Origin: Labilithrix luteola
GTDB taxonomy: Bacteria; Myxococcota_A; Polyangia; Polyangiales; Polyangiaceae
Length of the DNA: 64,000 nucleotides
Reading direction: 5' to 3'
Assembly (NCBI RefSeq): GCF_001263205.1
Contig: NZ_CP012333.1
Span: 4,627,001 to 4,691,000 of the forward strand
The notes under the pieces were generated by a model, which did not search any database, was not told the DNA's origin, and saw only the letters and a program-made list of their open reading frames with translations. This document shows positions 25,139 through 32,017 of this stretch, in pieces (positions within the stretch are counted from its first letter, which is position 1; every line of letters begins with the position of its first letter). The position numbers and the translations under genes are program-made.

Positions 25139-25927
25139 TCAGACCCGATAGCTGACGTGCGCTGCGTCGTTGCGCGCATCGCGGCTCATCAGAGCAGAGA
25201 CGGCCTTGTCGTAGACCGCGGGTCCTTGCTGTTTGGCCCACTCCATTCCGTCGAATCCTTCACGGAACGCCATGTCGCTCCCATAGCGCTCGGCGACTGC
25301 GGGATTGGCCTTCAGAAAAGCTTCCTTCGACATCCCCGAAGCGGACATGTCGCGCGCAGCGTGCATGCCCTGGTCGCAATGGAGCTGGAGCGTCGCGCGG
25401 AGCCCCTTGTCAGTGGTTTGCAGCTGCTTGCTGATTCGATCGGCAGGCGATCCGTTCGTGAACGAGACACCGAGCTTGTCGATCGCCTGGTTCGCGTAGC
25501 CGGTCGGGAGCTCCAGGTTGTCGAGCATCGCGGCGTGCATCTGATCCCGCGTTGCTGCACCTTTGACTTCGTCCTTGCGCTTTTCGATGCTGTACAGCGC
25601 GCCCTGGGCGGCAAGTCCTGCGACAATCGGAAGAGCGATCTCGGGGGCGCACGCCATGAACTTGGGAAAGTGGATTGCGCCGACCGCATGTCCCACCTCG
25701 AGTCCGTGGACCACTCCGCCGAGGACTTCGCCGCCGTTGATGTGGCCGTGGTGGAGCGTCTCGTTCAGCGACGGATCGTCGCCGCGCATCGAGACATCGG
25801 TCTCCTTGAAGCCCGCATCATGCCGCGCCTTGTTCATAATGACGCCGCTGGCCTGGTCCTTGTGGAGCGCCTCGAGCTCCTCGTTCGTATAGTCCCGCCG
25901 ATTTCCCACGCCGCTCACGTTGCTCAT
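25139..25927 (-). CDS. Hypothetical protein with Gly/His-rich and hydrophobic centre
   Basis: 262 residues from ATG 25927 (MSNVSGVGNRRDYTNEEL). An ATG at 25981 and a GTG at 26002 are in-frame alternatives with less protein-like N-termini. There is no signal peptide. A central HGHINGGEVLGGVVHG motif precedes a hydrophobic segment (about 118-138) that could enter a membrane. The C-terminal half is helical with conserved-looking Asp/His residues (H-C-D-Q-G-M-H-A-A-R-D). No family was recognised. Coupling to a two-TM protein two bases downstream recalls effector-immunity pairs, without proof. Confidence 0.5.
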   Translation of the reverse strand: MSNVSGVGNRRDYTNEELEALHKDQASGVIMNKARHDAGFKETDVSMRGDDPSLNETLHHGHINGGEVLGGVVHGLEVGHAVGAIHFPKFMACAPEIALPIVAGLAAQGALYSIEKRKDEVKGAATRDQMHAAMLDNLELPTGYANQAIDKLGVSFTNGSPADRISKQLQTTDKGLRATLQLHCDQGMHAARDMSASGMSKEAFLKANPAVAERYGSDMAFREGFDGMEWAKQQGPAVYDKAVSALMSRDARNDAAHVSYRV

Positions 25928-26050
25928 GCCAGCCCTGTCGGCCGCGCCGGGGGCTTTGTTGCGCGCAAACGGCGGCGTCATCCATCCGCGCCACGGCGCC
26001 ACCTCAGGGGGCCCCCTCGAGGCCGATTCCGAGGTCGACGGCGTTGACGA

Positions 26051-26848
26051 CTACTTCGGCACGGCCTTGCGCACCATGTTCTCGAGCGTGCTCGGCAAGA
26101 AGCGCTTGAGCAAGAGCGCGAGTCGCTCCTTGCCGAGCGCGCCCACGTAGACTTCGCTCTTTCGAGCGTGCGCCGCGTCGAGGATCTGGCGCGCGGTGAG
26201 CTCGGCGGGGTGCCCTCCAGTGATGTCACCTTCGGCCTTGTTCATCGGTGAGCCGTCGCCGGTAAGTGCGTTTCTCGAGACCTCGGTACGAATGAAGCCA
26301 GGGCAGATGAGCGTCACGAAGAGACCGTCGGCCGAGATCTCGGCGCGCAGGCAGTCGAAGAAGCCATGGAGAGCGTGCTTGCTCGCCGCGTAGGCCGAGC
26401 GCTGCGGTGTCCCGATCTTTCCCATGACCGACGATACGACCACGAAGTGACCCGCCTTCGCGGCCAGCATCGACGGTAGTACGGCTTTGGTCAGCGCCAC
26501 GGCGCCGAAGTAGTTCACCTCCATGATGCGGCGGTCGACGTCGAGGCGCGTGTCCTTGACGAGCGCGCGCTGGCTGATGCCGCCGTTGTGCACGAGGACG
26601 TCGACGCGACCGAAGCGCTGATGAACTGCCTCGACGAGGGACGGGAAGGTGTCGGGCTGTGCCAGGTCGAGCGGCAGCACGAGGTGACCCTCGCCGCCGG
26701 ACTTTGCGACCACCTGCTCGAGCTCGTCACGACGGCGCGCGGACAGAACGAGCTTCGCCCCCTCGGCGGCGAACGCCTCGGCCAGCGCCGCTCCGATGCC
26801 CGACGACGCCCCCGTGATCCACACCACTTTGTTCGCGAACCGTTTCAC
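26051..26848 (-). CDS. Short-chain dehydrogenase/reductase
   Basis: 265 residues with the classical SDR pattern. The cofactor loop TGASSGIG is at residues 12-19. V-H-N-G-G replaces the usual NNAG, the catalytic Ser is in VVVSSVMGK and the catalytic Y-x-x-x-K is in SAYAASKHALHG. Downstream, C-P-G-F-I-R-T-E-V-S closes the substrate loop. The C-terminal ending with L-A-L-L-L-K-R-F-L-P resembles DHRS7/DltE-type SDRs that act on lipophilic alcohols or ketones. The substrate cannot be named. It is followed on the same strand by nothing close; the AraC gene at 27036-27980 lies upstream on the same strand. Confidence 0.88.
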   Translation of the reverse strand: MKRFANKVVWITGASSGIGAALAEAFAAEGAKLVLSARRRDELEQVVAKSGGEGHLVLPLDLAQPDTFPSLVEAVHQRFGRVDVLVHNGGISQRALVKDTRLDVDRRIMEVNYFGAVALTKAVLPSMLAAKAGHFVVVSSVMGKIGTPQRSAYAASKHALHGFFDCLRAEISADGLFVTLICPGFIRTEVSRNALTGDGSPMNKAEGDITGGHPAELTARQILDAAHARKSEVYVGALGKERLALLLKRFLPSTLENMVRKAVPK

Positions 26849-27035
26849 CGAGGCTCTCCCTTCGATGGAGTCGTACGCGGCCGCGCGAGTTGGCTTTCGC
26901 GTGGCCCAGAAGGCCGGCCGTCAGGCTACATCACGCGCTGCCAAAGTGTTCGCGCGTCGGGTGGCGGAGGCACATCCAGCCCCGCCCGAGGCGAAGGTGG
27001 CCGCCATCTCTTCCTCGTATGGCAACGCACCGGCC

Positions 27036-27980
27036 TCAGCGCGTCTGGCGGCCAAGCCCTCGTCGGGTTTTCGCTGGCTGCTCGTGGGCGCGCTCGGCAT
27101 CGAGGTCGCGTCGCGGTGGCTTGCCGAACATGCGCGCGTACTCCCGCGAGAACTGCGACGGACTCTGGTAGCCGACGCGAAAGCTCGCGTGCGCGACCTC
27201 GAGGTGCTCGACCAGGATGAGGCGCCGCGCTTCGCCCAGCCGAAGCTGCTTCTGGTACTGGAGCGGCGACATCGCCGTGATGGCCTTGAAGTGGTGGTGG
27301 AGCGAGGACACGCTCATGCCCACGCGCCGCGCGAGCTCCTCGATGCGAAGCGGTTCGGCGAAGTGATCGGCGAGCCAGCTCGTGGCCTTTGCGACGCCCT
27401 TCGTCGGCGTGTCGGCCTTGGCTATGTGCAGGAGCCGTGAAGCGCACGGCCCGGTGAGCAGGCGATAGAGGATCTCCTGTTCGTAGAGCGGCGCGAGCGC
27501 AGGGATGTCCTCCTGGCGATCGAGCAAACGGAGCAATCGTACGACGGCGTCGAGTAGGGGCGGCGAGACGCGATTGACGCCCACTCCGCGTGTCGTGACG
27601 CCAGCCGTGCTGGTGAGCTTCGTCACGTCGAGCCGAGCGAACATGCCAGCGAGGCGGTCCGAGTCGATGGCGAGGCCGATTCCGAGGTTCGGCTTGGTCG
27701 CGCTCGCCGCCGTCACGCGCGAGACGATGGGGAGGTCGAGAGACGCGACGAGGAAGTTCCCCACGCCGTACTCGAGGGTCTCGTTCCCGATGGTGAGGCT
27801 CTTGGCGCCCTGAACGACCAGCGCGAAGCACGGTCGCAAGGCGGTGTGGAGAGGCTGGCTCGGAGACGATCGCCGACTCAGGTGAAGCGTGGGGATCGCC
27901 GTTTTGAACTCACCGTCCGAGGAGGTGTGCCTCGTGATGATCTCGACGAGCTCCCGGTAACTCTCCGTCTTTGCATCCAT
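27036..27980 (-). CDS. AraC-family regulator with AraC_N (PF06719-type) domain
   Basis: 314 residues. The N-terminal half matches the AraC_N pattern (P-C-F-A-L-V-V-Q-G-A-K-S-L, F-L-V-A-S-L-D-L-P-I, then L-Y-E-Q-E-I-L-Y-R-L-L). The C-terminal about 100 residues contain two HTHs (I-E-E-L-A-R-R-V-G-M-S-V-S-S-L-H-H-H-F-K and V-A-H-A-S-F-R-V-G-Y-Q-S-P-S-Q-F-S-R-E-Y). Such regulators commonly control a neighbouring oxidoreductase. It is divergent from the alpha/beta hydrolase at 28149 (168 bases between), which is the likely target. No strong palindrome was found there. Confidence 0.9.
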   Translation of the reverse strand: MDAKTESYRELVEIITRHTSSDGEFKTAIPTLHLSRRSSPSQPLHTALRPCFALVVQGAKSLTIGNETLEYGVGNFLVASLDLPIVSRVTAASATKPNLGIGLAIDSDRLAGMFARLDVTKLTSTAGVTTRGVGVNRVSPPLLDAVVRLLRLLDRQEDIPALAPLYEQEILYRLLTGPCASRLLHIAKADTPTKGVAKATSWLADHFAEPLRIEELARRVGMSVSSLHHHFKAITAMSPLQYQKQLRLGEARRLILVEHLEVAHASFRVGYQSPSQFSREYARMFGKPPRRDLDAERAHEQPAKTRRGLGRQTR

Positions 27981-28148
27981 GCTCGATACCTTCGCTGGAT
28001 CCTCGATGTGCCTGGAGAATTAGGCCGATCGACCAAGGCCGTCCAACGGTTCTAGTCCGGAGGCGCAGAAGCCTCAATCTCCAGGCTTGCAGGATTAGGC
28101 AAGAGCGCTGCAGGAACGGGATACCGCCGGAGGAGCCCGACGCCCAAG

Positions 28149-29090
28149 ATGAAAGCCATGGAGGACATCATGAAGAAGGACGTCACGTTCGCTAGCGCAG
28201 GCCTGAAGCTCGCCGGTCATCTCTACCTTCCCGACGAGCCGACCGGCGGTAAGCGGCCCGCCGTCGTCGTGGGCCACCCGGGCAGTGGCGTGAAAGAGCA
28301 GACGGCCGGTCTCTATGCCGAGCGCCTCGCGCGCGCCGGCTTCATCGCGCTCGCGTTCGATGCCGCCTACCAGGGCGAGAGCGAGGGCATGCCGCGAGGG
28401 CTCGAAGATCCCGCGCATCGCGTCGAAGACATCAGGGCCGCCGTGTCGTTCTTGACCACGCGCGACGAGGTGGATGCGGAGCGAATCGGCGTGCTCGGCA
28501 TTTGCGCGTCGGGCGGCTACGCGGTCACCGCGGCGGCCACCGACCATCGCATCAAGGCCGTTGCGACCATCAGCGGTGTCGACATCGGCCGCATGTTCCG
28601 CGAAGGACACGACGGCAAGCAGGATCCCGCAGTCCTCCAGGCCATGCTCGACGCAGCCGCCGCGGCGCGCACCGCCGAGGCGCGAGGCGAGGGAATGGGA
28701 AGCTTCCCGCTCTTCCCCGAATCGGAGGCGCAAGCGCGCGCGGGCGGCCGGTACGCGTTCGAGGGGTGGGACTACTATTGCACCGCTCGTGGTCAGCATT
28801 CACGCTCGGCCAAGACCTTCACCTGGAACAGCGTCGACCGTCTCGCGAGCTTCGACGGTTTCCGATTCATCGACTTGATCGCGCCGCGACCCCTCTTGAT
28901 GATCGTCGGCGAAAAAGCCGACACCGCCTACCAGATGCCCTACGCCTTCGAGAAGGCACGCGAGCCCAAGGAGCTGTTCTGGGTGGAGGGCGCCAGCCAC
29001 GTCGACCTCTACGATCGCGAGCAGTACGTGCCCGGCGTGGTCACCAAGCTCGTCGACTTCTTCGGCAAGTGTCTCGTGACCAACACGTAA
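28149..29090 (+). CDS. YcjY-like alpha/beta hydrolase (DLH-like)
   Basis: 313 residues. The nucleophile elbow is GICASGGY (Cys119, Ser121), the form typical of YcjY/dienelactone-hydrolase-like proteins rather than GxSxG. The oxyanion region is VVVGHPGSG, and S-H-V-D-L-Y near the end supplies the His. Three in-frame ATGs (28149, 28158, 28170) are possible. The last is preceded by GGAGGA and gives the N-terminus MKKDVTF usual for the family, so the true protein may be seven residues shorter. The gene diverges from an AraC regulator. The substrate is unknown. Confidence 0.82.
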   Translation: MKAMEDIMKKDVTFASAGLKLAGHLYLPDEPTGGKRPAVVVGHPGSGVKEQTAGLYAERLARAGFIALAFDAAYQGESEGMPRGLEDPAHRVEDIRAAVSFLTTRDEVDAERIGVLGICASGGYAVTAAATDHRIKAVATISGVDIGRMFREGHDGKQDPAVLQAMLDAAAAARTAEARGEGMGSFPLFPESEAQARAGGRYAFEGWDYYCTARGQHSRSAKTFTWNSVDRLASFDGFRFIDLIAPRPLLMIVGEKADTAYQMPYAFEKAREPKELFWVEGASHVDLYDREQYVPGVVTKLVDFFGKCLVTNT

Positions 29091-29227
29091 GACATCGAGA
29101 AGTGCCGAGCTCGAACGGCTCTTCATCCGACGGCGGTCAACCACGTTCAAGAGCGTGGGAGCGCGTGCGGCCATGATTCGGCAGCATACGACGCAATCGC
29201 GTCGACAACCGCAGAGAGGAGACGCGC

Positions 29228-30049
29228 ATGCCGACGATCACCGTGCAGGATGGAACGCAGATCTATTACAAGGATTGGGGAACCGGTCGTCCTGTCGTCT
29301 TCAGCCATGGCTGGCCGCTCAATGCGGATGCGTGGGAAGACCAGATGGTCTTCCTCGCCTCGCGTGGCTTTCGCTGTATTGCCCACGACCGTCGTGGGCA
29401 CGGGCGCTCGAGCCAGCCGTGGAATGGCAACGATATGAACACGTATGCCGACGATCTTGGCGCGTTGCTCGACCATCTCGATCTCAAAGAGGCAACGCTC
29501 GTCGGCCACTCCACCGGCGGCGGCGAAGTCGCGCGCTACATTGGTCGACATGGCAGTCGCCGCGTTGCCCAGGCCGTGCTCGTCGGCGCCGTGACCCCGC
29601 GGATGCTCAAGACGGCGTCGAACCCGGACGGACTGCCGAGCGAGGTTTTCGACAACATTCGGAACGGCGTGACGAAGGATCGTTCGCAGTTCTTCAAGGA
29701 TCTCACGATCCCGTTCTACGGGGCGAACCGTGAGGGCGCGAAGGTCTCGGAGGGAGTGCGCGAGACCTTCTGGCTGCAGGGAATGATGACCGGACTGAAG
29801 AACGCCCTCGACTGCATCACGGCGTTTTCCGAGACGGACTTTACCGAGGATCTCGAGAAGTTCACGGTGCCGACGCTCATCGTGCACGGCGACGACGACC
29901 AGATGGTCCCGATCGGTGTGAGCGCGATCGCCGCCTCCAAGCTCGTCAAAGGCTCGCAGCTCCTCGTCTACAAGGGGGGGTCTCACGGTCTTCTCACGAC
30001 GGACAAGGATCGCCTGAACGCCGATCTCCTCCGCTTCCTCAAGGGATGA
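29228..30049 (+). CDS. Alpha/beta hydrolase, non-haem haloperoxidase type
   Basis: 273 residues, usual for the family. The nucleophile is Ser95 in VGHSTGGGE. H-G-W-P-L-N supplies the oxyanion hole. The acid is in H-G-D-D-D-Q-M-V-P and the His in GGSHGLL near the end. HDRRGHGRSSQPW is characteristic of cofactor-free chloroperoxidase/arylesterase proteins, which in life mostly act as esterases or perhydrolases. A GAGAGGAG precedes the ATG. Its TGA overlaps the next start (ATGA), so it is co-translated with the uncharacterised 30046 gene and probably the small AraC regulator. Confidence 0.9.
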   Translation: MPTITVQDGTQIYYKDWGTGRPVVFSHGWPLNADAWEDQMVFLASRGFRCIAHDRRGHGRSSQPWNGNDMNTYADDLGALLDHLDLKEATLVGHSTGGGEVARYIGRHGSRRVAQAVLVGAVTPRMLKTASNPDGLPSEVFDNIRNGVTKDRSQFFKDLTIPFYGANREGAKVSEGVRETFWLQGMMTGLKNALDCITAFSETDFTEDLEKFTVPTLIVHGDDDQMVPIGVSAIAASKLVKGSQLLVYKGGSHGLLTTDKDRLNADLLRFLKG

Positions 30050-30732
30050 GCGGCGAACGTGATGGGGACGAAGCGGGGGCACTGCGCGCAAACATCCTTT
30101 TCGTCTTGCCCGATGTTCTGAACGCACGTGCCGAGCAAATCGCAGCTCACGTCGACTCCCTGCTGACGAACGCGCTCCTCTCGCCCTGCGAGAGGCCTGG
30201 CGTCGTCGTGATGCAAGACGGTGATGGTGCCCGCGAGCTGATGGATGGCCTTCAGTTCTCATGTGCGTCCCGCCCGCCGCTCCGGCTCCCCCTCGAGGAG
30301 ATAGTCGTCCGGTACGTCGAAAGCGTCGAACGACTCCGCAGTATTCCGGGCGTGCGCTTGGCCGCCCACGGTGAGTCGGTGACCGCTGCGAACGAGGCCG
30401 CGGAGACGCTGTTCCAGGTCGATGCGAGCGCTGCCGTCCAGCATGCGTGGGTGTTGCGTGGGCAGTACGGTCCCACCCTTCTCGTCGTGTCCTGTGCCGA
30501 CGAGGTGGAGCTGTCACGGCTGGTCGCGTCGCTCGTCCAGGTTCCAGCCGCCACCATTTACGGGACACCTCTCGACCGGCCGCACGCACTGCGCTTGGCG
30601 CAACAGCTCTCGCACCGATGCGCGCGGATCTCGAGTCGCCTGCTCGATTCGCGTACGATCGCCGCGGGGGAGCGTCTTTACGACGATTTACATCGCTTTA
30701 CTCGCGGTATTGGAGGGATCGCAACATCGTAG
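30046..30732 (+). CDS. Hypothetical protein coupled to hydrolase and AraC genes
   Basis: 228 residues, starting within the hydrolase stop (ATGA) and ending six bases before the AraC gene. I do not recognise a family. The sequence is soluble and mixed alpha/beta, with V-V-V-M-Q-D-G-D-G-A and L-L-V-V-S-C-A-D-E-V-E-L-S-R-L segments. Its position just before a stand-alone AraC HTH protein suggests it could be a detached sensing domain, but no sequence match supports this. Coding character and coupling make the gene credible. Confidence 0.55.
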   Translation: MSGERDGDEAGALRANILFVLPDVLNARAEQIAAHVDSLLTNALLSPCERPGVVVMQDGDGARELMDGLQFSCASRPPLRLPLEEIVVRYVESVERLRSIPGVRLAAHGESVTAANEAAETLFQVDASAAVQHAWVLRGQYGPTLLVVSCADEVELSRLVASLVQVPAATIYGTPLDRPHALRLAQQLSHRCARISSRLLDSRTIAAGERLYDDLHRFTRGIGGIATS

Positions 30733-30737
30733 CGGCC

Positions 30738-31109
30738 ATGGAAGTCGTTCGAGCTCCGCGAACGAACGCCGGCCTTGCGCCCTGGCATCTCCGGCTCATC
30801 GACACCTACCTCGACGAGCGGCTCGACGAGGTCGTGCGGATGGCAGACCTCGTCGAGGCTACAGGACTGAGCACGAGCCACTTCTCGCGCGCGTTCAAGA
30901 GAGCGTACGGCGAGAAGTTCTCGGCTTACGTCATCCAGTGCCGCCTGACGCGGGCGAAGAAGATGATGCTGGCGACCGACTGCTCGATTGGCGCCGTCGC
31001 CGTCGCTTGTGGATTCTCCGATCAGCCACACTTCAATCGGCTGTTTCGCCGGGAAGAAGGCATATCGCCTCGTGCATGGCGGAAGCTCCGCGCGGATATC
31101 GCCGCCTGA
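30738..31109 (+). CDS. Stand-alone AraC-type HTH regulator
   Basis: 123 residues from ATG 30738; the open frame runs further upstream but out of family register. The start of the protein (GLAPWHLRLIDTYLDERL) leads straight into two HTHs (M-A-D-L-V-E-A-T-G-L-S-T-S-H-F-S-R-A-F-K and I-G-A-V-A-V-A-C-G-F-S-D-Q-P-H-F-N-R). There is no ligand domain, as in MarA/SoxS-size regulators. It follows the unknown 30046 gene by five bases, so the three genes form a likely operon with the haloperoxidase-type hydrolase. Confidence 0.85.
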   Translation: MEVVRAPRTNAGLAPWHLRLIDTYLDERLDEVVRMADLVEATGLSTSHFSRAFKRAYGEKFSAYVIQCRLTRAKKMMLATDCSIGAVAVACGFSDQPHFNRLFRREEGISPRAWRKLRADIAA

Positions 31110-31114
31110 GCCCG

Positions 31115-31969
31115 CTAGGTACGTCGCACGAAGGCGAGGATGTCGCTCGCGAAGCGGTCAGGCTCGTCGATGAAGAGAGCGTGACCGGCTCCGTCGTACA
31201 TGACGAGTGTCGCGTTCGGAATGTTTTCTGCGAGCTGCCGACCGACGTCCGGCGGCGTGATCCGATCGTGAGTCCCCTGGATGACGAGTGCAGGTCGATC
31301 GAACGCGCGCAGCGTGGGCCAAGGATCGGCGACGGTGAACGAGCCGACGGCGGGGGCGAGCGGGAGCGCGAACGACGCAGACGCGAGCATCCGCTCGAAC
31401 ATGTAGCTCGGCGGCGCGCTGTGCCCGAAGCATGAAGCAAGCCACGCGCGAAGGCCGTCGATGCGCTCGTCGATGTGCGGCGAGAACATGCGGGGCATCA
31501 GTTCGAACACTGCCGATTCGGTGACAGCCGCTACCGTAGGGATCGCCCCGACCCACACGACGCCCCCGAGACGAGAGCCGCCGTACTTGCGAAGGTACGC
31601 GCTCGTCACCACGCCGGCGAGCGACCACACGACCAAGACGGGATCGCGGAGGCCGCACGTCTCGAGGACCGCGTGGAGGTCGTCGGCCCAGCGCTCCTCG
31701 TCCTGATAGGAGCTCGGATCGACCGGCTTGTCCGAGTCGCCATGCCCGCGGAGGTCATACGTGACAATCCGAAACGATGCGAGTCGTTCGTCGTCGACCT
31801 GACGTTGCCAGCAAAGATGGTTGGAGAGTCCTCCATGCACGAGCACGAGCGCCGGCCCATCAGGGCTTCCCCATTCTTGAATTGCGAGCGAGACGCCGTC
31901 GGGCGCGACGGCAGTGCGACGTGCACGGGGGCGTGGAGATTGCGAGCTCGAGACGGACGCTGCTATCAC
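31115..31969 (-). CDS. Alpha/beta hydrolase
   Basis: 284 residues. Elements seen are V-L-V-H-G-G-L-S-N (oxyanion), Y-D-L-R-G-H-G-D-S-D-K-P, nucleophile Ser116 in VWSLAGVV (Trp replaces the first Gly of GxSxG, known in this fold), acid in G-T-H-D-R-I-T-P-P and His in G-A-G-H-A-L-F-I-D-E-P. The pattern is that of the epoxide hydrolase/haloalkane-dehalogenase-like branch, but the exact reaction cannot be assigned. It converges with the AraC gene six bases away and lies next to the 3' end of the giant regulator gene on the same strand. Confidence 0.85.
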   Translation of the reverse strand: MIAASVSSSQSPRPRARRTAVAPDGVSLAIQEWGSPDGPALVLVHGGLSNHLCWQRQVDDERLASFRIVTYDLRGHGDSDKPVDPSSYQDEERWADDLHAVLETCGLRDPVLVVWSLAGVVTSAYLRKYGGSRLGGVVWVGAIPTVAAVTESAVFELMPRMFSPHIDERIDGLRAWLASCFGHSAPPSYMFERMLASASFALPLAPAVGSFTVADPWPTLRAFDRPALVIQGTHDRITPPDVGRQLAENIPNATLVMYDGAGHALFIDEPDRFASDILAFVRRT

Positions 31970-32017
31970 CCGCGCAGTATGCGATTGCCACTGCGGGCCA
32001 CGAAGCCAAATCGTGCT

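Noticed and set aside
26796..27440. Plus-strand 214-aa open frame
   Set aside because: The first residues look plausible, but the frame is antisense to the well-supported AraC gene and the SDR start, and shows no family pattern.
30046..31109. Single AraC protein split by a frameshift
   Set aside because: The two frames are separate genes with their own start and stop and a small gap; the second is complete as an HTH-only regulator, and no repaired frame gives a known AraC sensor domain.
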